From Aspidiotus rigidus (taxonomy: Eukaryota; Arthropoda; Insecta; Hemiptera; Diaspididae), in NCBI GenBank assembly GCA_035079385.1, contig JAVHKY010000034.1:496001-560000 (forward strand): a stretch of 64,000 nucleotides of DNA, in the 5' to 3' direction. Position numbers and translations under genes: made by a program. Numbering within the stretch: the first letter of the stretch is position 1; every line of letters starts with the position of its first letter. Positions 10,850 to 20,759 of this stretch are shown here, in pieces. A model generated the notes under the pieces. It had not been told where the DNA came from. It saw only the letters and a list, made by a program, of their open reading frames with translations, and did not search any database.

Positions 10850-11260
10850 GACGGAATCTGACAGATAACAGAATTCTTACGTCACTTTCAAACATGACAG
10901 AATTTTGACAGAATCATGTCAGATAGACAACATCATTATGACAGAGTTGTGGTAGAATTCTGGCAGAATTCAAAAGTACTGCCATTAGTCTGTTGTCATT
11001 CTCAAAATATTTTGCTGTCATCATTGTGTCAGAATTAAAGCAGAATGGTCACAGAATACAAACGTCAGGTAAAAACAGAAATGTGAGAAAAAAAAAATGA
11101 AATGTCGTTTTCACTTTAGTATTGTGTCAGAAATCTGTTGAAGTTCTACAAAGTCCGGGACTGTGACGTCACAATCTACATTTTTCATTAGCTAATGACA
11201 GATTTACAACATGAATGTTACAGGATTACGACACAATTATGACAGAAACATAATGAAGTT
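10850..11260 (+). repeat. Subterminal TGACAGAA motif cluster
   Basis: The motif (T)GACAGAAT, or close variants (gacagaattttgacagaatc, tgtcagaattaaagcagaat), recurs more than ten times in ~400 bases inside the left end of the inverted-repeat element. Related motifs (ttttgacagaaatattgcag) lie at the right end. Such subterminal repeats often serve as transposase binding sites; that role here is inferred. Confidence 0.6.
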
Positions 11261-12529
11261 ATTTACCTGATTCCGTGGATTGGAGGAGGACGCCAACTTG
11301 CCGAACATTGATTGTAGGCAATTTTGGTGTAGATTGAATTCAAATCATTTCATAAAAATATAGATCATAATTTTTCCGTTTCAAATTGATGACCAAACCA
11401 TAATTATTTAAAAAGAAATTTGAATGATTTTTCAGAATAAAAATACGGATTTAGTGATAATAATTTTTTCGTTTTTCAATAATATTATTGAAAAATTGTA
11501 CAAACTTGTATAACACAATTTACAATTTTTCAATAAAATTTTAATCACAGCCCGTATTTTCAACGCTAGAAATGAGGAGTTTTAGCAATTTAATGTTACA
11601 TTTTTGGCATTATTTGGCATTGAAAAAAAAAAAAAAAAAAATGAAAAACACGCGTTTTTAGTGCTTTTACAAACTTACAACTAGAATTGTTCAATTTTTA
11701 TTAAAATTACGTGTTTTTTCACCAAAATAAACACATTTTGGGAATCAAACTCATCAATACAAACCCATAGCAAATTTTTTTATCAAAATTTTTAATTTTT
11801 CAATTTTGGACTAAAAATACTTATAAAAAAATACTATCCAATTTTTACCAAAATTGCTGAGCTTTGCTTATTTTCAGTAAAATTCAGCAAAGTTTGTTCA
11901 AGATTTTATAATTTTGGACGAGATATTATAAGAAACTGGTCATTTTCGGCCTCATTCTGCTTCAAGCCCCAATTTTGGCAAAATAAATTTTTTTTACAGG
12001 ATTTGTCAAATTTTCCGCGTAAATACAAAACATACTTCCATCTGTAATGTTTGATATAAGTTTGAATTGGCTCTGTACATGGTAGGCAACTCGAAAAAAA
12101 TTCTAAGACCCGAAGAATCTGTAGAACTTTTTGAAAAGGAAGACTGAACTTCTATCAGATTTCCGAGCTTCCTACCCTTAGAAAAAGGTTTTGACAATTT
12201 CCGAGAAACCCTGACTCTAATTATAATAATAAGCATAAGCTCTCAAACTAGATAATCAAACTCTTATGAATTTAGGGATTTCAAACTTTAATAAATTTTG
12301 AAGTATAAGGCAACCAATAGTTATTTAAAAATGAGTTCATGGATGAAAAAATGTCCAGAAAAGTTTTCCAAGTTTTTCTTGAAGGCCCAAAATGCATGTA
12401 CATATTTTAAACTAGGGCATGAGAAGAATTAGTTAATTTTGAATGAAAAAGTGAAAACAATTTTGATTCTCAATATTCCTGAAGTTTTCTTCTTTTCTTT
12501 TTTTCTATCTTTTTCTTTCTTTCTTTCAG

Positions 12530-12850
12530 TTTTTTTTTTTTCAACGAGCTATTTTACTATACACAAGGGGTCGTTAGCTTTTAATTTGGGAAAAAATATG
12601 GGGATTGAATGAATTTGTAACAGTATAAGGACCGGAGGAAGTCAAGAGCGTCAGTAATGGATTTTGGTTTTTGAAAAGAACAAAGGAGACTTGAGAGGGG
12701 ACAGAGAATGGGTTCTTGAGGTTTAGGAGGTACGGAAAAGTGAAGAAATGGGAGACATACAACTCCTCAGCTTGGCAGTATTGGCATGAGGGTGGAGTGG
12801 ACGGCCCTGGGAAAAGGAAGAAGTGAGTTAGGGTGTGCTGAATTCTTAGT
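12530..12850 (-). pseudogene. 3' end of a second non-LTR element (CxxC region plus poly(A))
   Basis: On the minus strand: THFFLFPG, then CQYCQAEELYVSHFFTFPYL. This matches the CxxC...HxxxxC region that closes Jockey/I-type ORF2. A ~60-codon open tail follows, stop at 12574, then CTCGTTG and a poly(A) of 12 (12531-12542). It lies wholly inside the 10843-13516 element, so it is either a later insertion or a captured fragment. RNase H is not present. Confidence 0.6.
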
Positions 12851-13324
12851 CGTTCTATGACTATTTAATTCTTTATGGCGGCGGCATAAGGAACAAATTG
12901 AAGAGGACTAAGAAATCAGGAATTTTTAACTAAACAAAGTTCATTATGGGGTTCAGAGGACCGCAAGAAAGTTGACGGTAAGCGATAATGAGCGTCTTGA
13001 ATTTTCTGTGAAACTTGAAAATGATAAAGAATTGGAATCAGGAAGTTTAACCGCTGTTGAATGTGATCATAACATTTTTAGAAGAGACTCTAAACGCTTT
13101 GGAGAAAAAGAGTTAACTTACGCATAAGATGATATTAAACTAAGTTTACCCAGCAGCTAAGAGAGAGGAACACGAAAAAAATTTCAAGCTGCAAACCAGA
13201 AGCGAAAAAGGGAAATAATGGGCAGGTTCTAGGCTAGCTCGATTAATATTGAACTGGACTCATTTTTAGGTAAGAAACTTAATAGGCTAAATATTCTTGT
13301 AGCTCCTCTGTCACAATTTTGAAA

Positions 13325-13498
13325 ACAAAATTCTCACAATATTTTAACGCAAATTGAGAGATATTTTGACAGAAATATTGCAGATTGGCAGCATTCTTTT
13401 AGCTTCCCGTCACCGTATTGATGACAAAATTCTCACAATATTCTAACGCAATTTGCGAGATATTTTGACAGAAATATTGCAGGTTGGTGGCACTCTGT
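13325..13498 (+). repeat. Tandem duplication, 99-bp period
   Basis: ACAAAATTCTCACAATATT starts at 13325 and again at 13424. The following ~75 bases (ending attgcagRttgg) match with few differences. It lies just inside the right terminus of the inverted-repeat element, so subterminal sequence has been amplified. Confidence 0.8.
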
Positions 13499-13516
13499 CA
13501 TTTTCTGTCAACCGGG

Positions 13517-14985
13517 CTGGTTTGGCCGATTCTGAGACGGGTGATGACTACGAGTATTTCTTGTCTACGTGTTAACAGATTTGAAGAGTAATATTTTTAA
13601 TTTGGGCTAGTTTGTTTGAGTATGATTTGAAATTAGACCAATGAGTGAACCATGCTTGAGTGATGAATTTGTTGATAGGATTTGGAGAGATCTGAGCGTG
13701 AGGGGAGGAAAGCGTGGTTGACTGATAGGTTATGGGTTGCCAGTTTGGCTGCTTTGTCGGCATTTTCGTTTCCTGGGATACTCTTGCGACCAGATACCCA
13801 GATGAAGAATATAATGAGAATATGGGGATGGCGTGAAAGGTGGCAATGAGAGTGTGTATACGATTTATGAATGGGTGGGAGGAGGAGTGGTTGGATATGG
13901 TGTCAAGTGATAATAGGGAGTCGGAAATAACCAAAAATGAGTCGCGGAGAAGACGAAAGGGTAGGTTGGTGAGGATGTGTTCTAAACAGCTAAATATTGC
14001 TAGTAATTCAGTGGTGGAGACGGATGCGGTTTTGCGGTGTCGGTGAGAGACTGTGATGCGACCTATTGAGTATGCAAAACCAGTTTTGTTTTGATGTTTA
14101 GATCCATACTTGAAACATAGTTTAGGGTTGTGAAAGATGTCAAGAATTTTGGTATTCTTCAGAAGAAGTTGAAAGACGAGGGAGGCGTTTCAAGTCGCCA
14201 ATTATTTTGGGTGGAATAAAGAGCCAAGGAAGGGTTGAGGGAACGATGTGGTTAATAGAACTTGAAGGGGCGTGCTAATTGGAGTTCGAGATTCGAACGT
14301 AGATTGGTCATGGAGTTTTGGTTGTGGTGAGGGGGGAATGTGCGATGGTGGACGGAGACTTGAGGATATTGTAGGATACTTGTGAGGAGGTTGGTTGTTA
14401 GTTTGAGGCATCGATAATGAAGGGGGGAAGCCAGTGTCTGCACAGAAACTTTCAGCGGGACTGGTTCGGCAAAGTGCGGAATTTTGGACAGTCACGAGTA
14501 GTGATAAATGAGAGGGGAGGGGGCGAGACGTAAATGGGTGGTGAGGGAAGATTTTTCGGTTACAACCTTCTTTAGGGTGGGAAAGGAATTTCAGGACATT
14601 AGGTGCTCGAATGAATTTGGATTTAGTTAGCTTGATATGGGAGACCCAAGAGTGACGGTTGTGGAAATTGAGGCCAAGAACTTTGGTGTTTCAACTTGTG
14701 GGATGGGGTAGTTACCCATTTGTGAGAGGGGGAAATTTAATGGTTTTCAGACGATGAGTTTGGTTTTGGGGTAGGAAATTCGGAATTCTAATAAGAGGGC
14801 AAACCAAGCGTGTATTTTATTGATTATTTCTTGAAGTAGACGGTGGGCGAGTTTTGTGTTACTGAAACGTAAATGGATACTTAGGTCATCAAAGAATATT
14901 AGGGTTTGAATCGGAAATTTCATGATTTTTGTTATGTTGTTGATGGCTCAAGATCAATGTTAAGAAACACTTCCAGAATGATAGC
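13517..14985 (-). pseudogene. Non-LTR ORF2 remnant: RT end and RNase H
   Basis: This is the larger half of the interrupted non-LTR ORF. It starts near the SGSV block of the RT and ends inside the conserved LTRLRIGHT-like linker after RNase H. The RNase H fold is shown by SDSLLSLDTI (second catalytic region) and WVSGRKSIPGNENADKAAK, where the final AD is the last catalytic Asp. Internal stops at about 14750 and 14640 and frameshifts break it. Stretches at 13572-13934 and 14202-14495 remain open. Confidence 0.85.
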
Positions 14986-16460
14986 CAGTAGGAGCATAAG
15001 TATGCAATGTGTGATACTGGATTGATCTTATTAGATGAAAAATTTCATCTATCTCGAAAAACACTTCATCTATCCACTTTTTCGTGGGTAATTTCATTGT
15101 TTCGAAACCCTCCGATCATTTGACATCACAGCACGTGTAATTATTCTCATTCATATTAAACATCCTACCCTGTCACCCGGTCGTTAAAGATCCTGACCAA
15201 ACTTTCGCGGCTAGAGCTTACAACCAAAAAAGCTATCTGTAACAACCATAATATGAGATGAGGTAATGTCTTAGTGTTAATTTTACTCATCTTTAGAAGG
15301 CGCTCGCGAATGAATTTTATTGCGTTCGCCAACGAGAAACATAACCTCGGAGAAATGTTCATTATCGCATTATTACACTCTCGTATATGTACGTTTAACC
15401 TTCAACATGTGGGGTGATTTAAAAACAAAGGATTGTTTTACTACTCACGAAGTTTTATTATACGTACTTTGTGAATCAATTTGTTGATCTATAATCTTTA
15501 ACAAGCAGCATAACGCATACGACAACACTCTGAAACAGAAAATTGAGCGAGTTTCAGATTAAAATGAGAAATTCGACATGCGAATAAATTAAAATACAAA
15601 CAGGAGCTATCGTAATCCTAGATATTCGAAAGCGCCGATTACTGAAAATATGTATACCATTTCGAATGTACACAACAAAAGGTTGTACAATATTTCTCAA
15701 ATTTATGTACGACGCAGCTGCTGAGATATTAAGCAAAGCCTACGATATTTCGGAAATTGGCGAAGTAAACTTGTGTATACGGCTCACTCAAATATTTGTG
15801 AACTCGGGCAAAATTTTAATAATATTCTCGAAACTATTTAGAAAAATGAAAAAAAGATGGAAAGAAGAGAAAAAGTTTTTAGTTGAAGTAAAAGAGACGA
15901 ACATCGATATTACAAAGAGATTTAAATTCGATCGTATACCGAGAAAAATAACAATGCTGAGAACTCATTGACTCGCTTGTTCTCGGATACATGTCAAGAC
16001 CACGTGTGTTTGTAGCGCGCAAAATTCATTCAGTTCTGGAAAACACTTTGAAAAATATCTACTATGAGGGCGTCTCAAAAAGTTTGCCTGTTTCAACTCT
16101 TGTTTTCGTCATATTTCGTCACGAATTTTTAATTTACTTCGGGGCTTAAAAATAAAGTAGAGATCTTCCATACTGGCAGTGACACGGGGGATAGCCCCAA
16201 TATACCACCTCAGAGATGCCTTAAAAATTCGCGAAATACATCGAATGATGCGTGCTATCTGGCGGCGGGCTCTCTGATTGGTGGATTGAGACAAGAAGGT
16301 GATGGTGATGAAAAAAGTTTGCAAAAAATTCAAAATTGGGTTCACTGGATAAAAGATTTTGATAGCTACAACTTTCGTTTTCTGTACTTTTATATAGAAA
16401 TTCATATTAAAAGAGATAGAACTGATTTTATTTGTATAATTATCACAATTGAACAGGGGT
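14986..16460. other. No gene; weak non-LTR-like frame at 16109-16405 (minus)
   Basis: A 98-codon minus-strand frame contains RIIRCISRIF and YIGAIPRVTASMEDLY, faintly resembling the RT-thumb segment with a GAxRxT core. The match is too weak to call. The remaining sequence shows only short frames. Confidence 0.3.
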
Positions 16461-16753
16461 CAAGAACGAGAATATCCGATTCTGAAAGTATTTTTCACGC
16501 TGAATTCGATTCCGTTATTCGTTTTTCGTGATTCCCTCGTTATTTTCTGCAATCATGATGTTTACTTGTGGCGACTCGTCGCAAAGTGCATCGAACACCG
16601 GAGAGTAGGACTACGACGGAAAGGTGTGTCGCGCTTCGCAACGAGCCGCGACAACCAAACGTTAAGATTGCAGAAGAAACCCAGGGAATCACGAAAAACG
16701 AATAACGGTATCGAATTCAGCGTAAAAAATACTTTCAGAATCGGATATTCTTG
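16461..16753. repeat. Foldback element, ~125-base arms
   Basis: The left arm (about 16461-16590) and right arm (about 16625-16753) are near-perfect inverted copies: both read AATATCCGATTCTGAAAGTA from the outside, through TTATTCGTTTTTCGTGATTC, to a GC-richer centre. The loop is ~35-40 bases. The left arm has a 6-base insertion near its tip. Open frames on both strands are artefacts of the arms. Confidence 0.8.
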
Positions 16754-18117
16754 AAAAATTTTAATTTGTTAAGTTGTGTTACGTATAGGTATCTTCTTAT
16801 GGTGAAAAATAAACGTTCACCTACACGTCCAGTTTCTGTAAATTGCCACCTACAGCGCAACCGCTCCATATTCTACGAATAAATCATTTAATGCCAGGAT
16901 CAACATTTTCTAGGTCCACGAGCCTCACTTGCCTTCAAGTTGAATGAGTGAATGAGTCTCATATGTAGGTCAAGTTCCGAGACCACAATTCTTTGTAATT
17001 CCAAGAGTAGGCCAAGGTCACAACTGTCTTCCCTCTCACAATCCTTATAGCCATCTTCAAAATTCCTCTCTCGAAACCACGTTATTTTGTTTTCGTGACA
17101 TCATCATATTGACGAGACAGAGTTTCTCTCAAACCCCGCTCCTGGGTTCTACCATAACCAAATCACAATCTCACCCCCTCATAGTGCCTACAATTGTGAA
17201 ACGATGTAGACATGATTGTGGATTTCTGATCTATGTCTCAATCCACGTCCGAAGAATATTTTTTATTCCTAAATGGTGACCATGCGTATACTAAGGAAAA
17301 CTGATAAGAAACTTCTTTCACCATTCCTTGCTTAGAATAAAAATAAATAAAAGTTTAGGCGTTATAATTCCTACATTATTTTGATTTTTCAATTTCGGAG
17401 CAAGAGTTTTTCTTTCTCGTTTAGATAGAGCAACATTTTACGAAAAGATTTTCGATGGGTGAAAAAGAAGAGAAGGTATGAACAAAAAATAGAAATATTC
17501 AACAGATGATGGATGAGCTTTCAAATTATTCGTCGAATAAAAAAATATTTTTATCGGATGGTGACGCAGCTTCCGTTCATTCTCTGCTATAAGGGTCATT
17601 CGAATAAAATTTATTATTAATGGTTCCGAACGAAAATTGTTATACTTTTACCTCGATGGAATTGATTGGTGAATGTAAATAACTAGAGTAATAATATGGA
17701 AAACTTTTCCGAAATGATTAGCGCTTAAAACAATGCTATTAAATAAAACATTTTTCATATTTTTGTAATCGTACCTTTATTGTATATTCATCGCGTATAC
17801 ATTGAATTAGCGAGAGATATGATTGTCCCTTTCAATTCCCATATTTCTCTACGCTTTATTCGCAATTTAAACATCTGTCCCTTTTCTTTAGATTTCGAAC
17901 CATTAATCTTTCGGAGAACAATTTGGTTGACCGTGCCTCTAAAAATGCCCTGCTTTTTTGCAAAATTTCTGATTCACACCTCTCTCGTATGACCTCAGAA
18001 TTGTTTTCCTCTCTTTGAAGCTCGTTTCTTGCCCCGAGTTTGGAAAATTCTAATTGATCAAACCGAAACGGATAGTAAAAACTTACTACTGTGAAAAATT
18101 TCACATCTTACAAATTG
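16754..18117. other. No gene recognised
   Basis: Short frames only, including 17780-17992 and 17856-18104, which overlap on opposite strands and lack motifs. No repeats were identified. Confidence 0.45.
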
Positions 18118-18124
18118 GCTACAC

Positions 18125-18422
18125 TAGAGCCCTATAAATACGAGTTGGGACATGGTCCACCATATTTAGTCGTTACGTCATCGTTTCTCTCCATAGCTTC
18201 CTATTAAGATGAGGAATTTGTGTGATTAGTGAAGCAATTTTGCATTTCTCAATAGTGTTGGATCTTGTATTTTGCTTTGGCACTTAGTCTAGTATGTTCT
18301 CTCATTATTTTCAAATCATGATAAACTGTTATCAGTCATTAGAATAGGAGACTATGAAAATAGTGATGACGTAATGACTAAATATGGCGGTCCATATCCA
18401 CACTCGTATTTATAGGGCTCTA
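18125..18422. mobile_element. 298-bp hAT-like MITE
   Basis: Terminal inverted repeats of ~80 bases start TAGAGCCCTATAAATACGAG on both ends, with ATATTTAGTC and TTACGTCATC further in. The flanks GCTACAC at 18118-18124 and 18423-18429 duplicate 7 bases (8 if the outer T is counted with the flank). The TAGAG tip fits the YARNG consensus and the 8-base duplication habit of hAT elements. No ORF is present, so it is non-autonomous. Confidence 0.85.
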
Positions 18423-18479
18423 GCTACACTCGCATTTTCTCTGCTTGCGCCTCTGATAATGCACGCTAATCTACTTCAA

Positions 18480-18799
18480 ATGCATGTACCTCAAATCGAC
18501 GTCGGTCTGGACTCTAAATACGGTCACAGTATTGTAGTATTTTGAATATTTTGACTGTTTTGTAACTTTGTTACTCGTAGACAGAATGTGTGGTCAGAAT
18601 TACACAATGAAAGCCATAGAAAATCTCAATTATGTTGCGTCGATTTTAAGTCGACAATATTGAAATCTAATACGAGGTAACAAATCATTTCTGACCACGA
18701 TTCAGAAACCCTTTCCGATTGTAAACTTAAAATCTACGCAATGTTGAGGTTGATTGCAAGTCTTTCACCAAGTTGACAAAACCAAAAAAAGAAAGAAAG

Positions 18800-18844
<45 letters not shown>

Positions 18845-19560
18845 ATAATGGGGAAGATGTGAATTGAGAGAAACGCGAGAAAACTTTTTCGGGGGAGGTG
18901 TTCCCGAGTCCCTTCCCCTCCCATTTAATCCACCCCTAAATTCCGACTGAAAATCCACGTCAATCTTGGTTCGATTATACGTCATTCATGAAAGGAATTT
19001 CAAGTGACATCAATTACTTAGATTTCAAGTCAACGGTTACACGTTTTCTCTGCGAGTAGCAAAATTACCAAACAGACAGAATGCTTGAAAGAGACGTCTG
19101 GGCATTGACTTCAGATTGCGTCAGTTTCAAGTCGAGTTGATGTATTGGATGAATGAACTGTCAATCGATGCAAAAAAAAGCAATCAATTTTAGGTCAACA
19201 GAAATGAAGAAGTCGACTTGAAATTGCCTTGAAATGGACATGGCAAGTGATTCCAAAGGCTAGACTCAATTTATGAACGCCGGCGCGATATCCATTTCAA
19301 GTCGATTTAAAGTTGACCGCAGCGTACTTTCCAGACCACAACAAATCGACTGTTACTCGACGCAACAGAGCAGTTGATTTCAATGAGGTATCGAGAAAAT
19401 ATTTCAGGAAACCCAGTCGAGACCGACGTGAATACATTGACGCAATTTCGACCTAGACTTTGAAAGAAGTAAACTTTCCATCGATTTTGAGTCGAGACGG
19501 TAAATCGACGGTGAACTTCGTTGGTCAGCAGATAAAAGACTTCAAATATGTATTTGTAAT
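18480..19560 (-). repeat. TCGACTT/AAATCGAC degenerate repeat array
   Basis: The segment is studded with variants of TCGACTT, AAGTCGA, AAATCGAC and TTCAAGTCGA at irregular spacing (for example 18644-18656, 19215-19235, 19298-19318, 19478-19505). The same motif family recurs at five other places in the window. No coding sequence was recognised. An A run of more than 35 bases lies at 18799-18837. Orientation is uncertain because the core motif is nearly palindromic. Confidence 0.6.
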
Positions 19561-19779
19561 TTAGGCTAATTATGAACACATTTCCAATGAGATCCTTGAG
19601 GTAGGAATCATTGATTTTATTTCTCCCTTTGACCCGGCCTCCACTTTATTTCTTAATAAATATAATAATTCATTAATTATATGCCTAAATAATAATAAAG
19701 ATCTAAATCTATTTTTTTTTTTTTTTACGAGCAATGCAGCTGCGCTAAGGGCTTTTTAAAAAAATTATAAATATAAATT

Positions 19780-20040
19780 TTATATATACTCAACATTTTA
19801 TTTATTATTAATATAAATAGAAGAAAATTTATATACCGATAGATTACTGCCAAATTAATTAATTTAACAATATTTAATATAAATTTTATATTTAATAATA
19901 TTCTAGGGTCTTTATTTTTAAATTATTTATTTTAAATTTTTCATAAATACAGGTATAAATTAAAAAATGTCATCTTAAATAAAATAATTTCTTACTATAA
20001 TCTTATATTATTTTAATAAATTTAGTGATATTGTTTAACC
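19780..20040 (-). pseudogene. rrnL: Probable NUMT: mitochondrial large rRNA fragment
   Basis: This very AT-rich block reads on the minus strand as GAAAAATTTAAAATAAATAA, then ...AAAGACCCTAGAATAT, then ...ATTTGGCAGTAATC. In arthropod mitochondrial 16S rRNA a conserved order is AAAAGCTAAAATTTAT, GACGAGAAGACCCTATAGAA and a GGGGxxGTAAT-like segment. Order and spacing fit, but short low-complexity matches make this moderate. It adjoins the nad5 copy downstream and shares its composition. Confidence 0.4.
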
Positions 20041-20044
20041 GCTT

Positions 20045-20490
20045 ACAGTGGCATAGATAGGATTTTGCAATGGGGGGGGGGGGAGGATATTTTTTCCCCA
20101 GGTAAAACCTACTACTAAAAAAAAAAAAAATGAATAAATCTTTTGTTGCGATTATTTACTGTTCCTTTCTAAGTTCATTCACTCGATCTTCAATTCCTTG
20201 TCCCCAAGAAGGTAGTTCTATCAGCTATTGCATTGATATGATATTGTTTGCACAATTCAATGTAAAATAGAATAAAAAAATAAAAAATACAATTCTGATT
20301 CAATATGATCAAGAGTTTCAAATATTATTATCTCAATCATAATTTAAATTAAGAATTGATAAATGTATCAATCAAGTATGAAAAATATTTTTATTGAAAT
20401 AAAAGATCCAATAAAGACTTGAATAAATATAATTGATACAATATTAATGATCCGACAATTCACATTAAATTTAAATTTGAAATTTAAGAT
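20045..20490. other. AT-rich spacer between the mitochondrial-like segments
   Basis: This holds a run of 12 G at about 20072-20083 and an A run at 20118-20130, then sequence of mitochondrial-like composition that could not be assigned to a gene. Confidence 0.4.
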
Positions 20491-20493
20491 TGA

Positions 20494-20730
20494 CTAAAGT
20501 AATAAATGCTCCTTTACCTATTTCTTCTTTAGTTCATTTACCAACTTTAATTACAGTTGAAGTATATTTTATTTTTCGATATTTAAATTTTCAAATTTAA
20601 AATGAATTGAATATTATTTAATAATTAAGGTTTTATATTATAGAATTTTAATATTATTTATTTTTGATATGAAAAAATTAATAGCTTTCTGCTCAATGAT
20701 TTTAATAATAAAAATTGCTGTAATATATTG
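20494..20730 (+). pseudogene. nad5: NUMT: mitochondrial nad5 fragment
   Basis: Read with the invertebrate mitochondrial code, 20496-20600 gives KVMNAPLPISSLVH and then a TLITVEVYFIFRY segment. About 30 residues on, after a one-base shift, FDMKKLIAFCSM follows (20663-20698). NADH dehydrogenase 5 has KAMxAPTPxSSLVHSSTLVT, a gap of about 30 residues and DLKKIIALSTL. Order and spacing both match. The preceding bases read tga cta (Trp-Leu), as in WLPKAM. Frameshifts and stops show it is non-functional in the nucleus. The surrounding very AT-rich tract probably has the same origin. Confidence 0.8.
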
Positions 20731-20759
20731 ATTATATACAAAGGCAGCAAAATAATTAG

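Larger units (their letters stand above)
10843..13516. mobile_element. 2674-bp inverted-repeat DNA element inserted in the non-LTR ORF
   Basis: The ends are inverted: cccggttgacggaatctgac at 10843 and gtcaaccggg at 13507-13516, the latter preceded by ctgtcattttct. The dinucleotide CT sits on both sides (10841-10842 and 13517-13518). Deleting the element and one CT rejoins the host non-LTR ORF in frame (RIGQT|RLHT on the minus strand). This proves the borders and a 2-bp target duplication. No transposase was recognised, so it is probably non-autonomous. It carries many TGACAGAA-type motifs near both ends and a second non-LTR fragment inside. The superfamily is not assigned; 2-bp duplications other than TA are uncommon. 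Confidence 0.85.
10506..14985 (-). mobile_element. 5'-truncated Jockey/I-like non-LTR retrotransposon, interrupted
   Basis: The element reads on the minus strand from about 14985 to 13517 and resumes at 10842 to 10506, the gap being the inverted-repeat element 10843-13516. Recognisable in order: the end of the RT palm (INNITKIMKFPIQTLIFFDDLS at 14880-14950 in pieces, with FDDL as the metal-binding box), LLQEIINKIHAWF, the RT thumb motif LCRTSPAESFCADTGFPPSL (about 14400-14465), and an RNase H domain (VISDSLLSLDTI, then FFIWVSGRKSIPGNENADKA at about 13760-13820). Last come TRLRIGQT/LHT split by the insertion and a C-terminal CLHC motif. The element ends in an (ATT)n tail at 10512-10558 on the plus strand. 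Several frameshifts and stops show it is dead. The upstream RT and endonuclease are missing. Confidence 0.85.

Noticed and set aside
16286..16754. Two overlapping plus frames of 81 and 101 codons
   Set aside because: They read through the arms of the foldback at 16461-16753 and share inverted sequence; no motif.
19711..19760. T run followed by acgagcaatgcagctgcgctaagggc, like a non-LTR 3' end on the minus strand
   Set aside because: It resembles the 3' end at 10559-10600 over only ~25 bases with gaps; too short to call.
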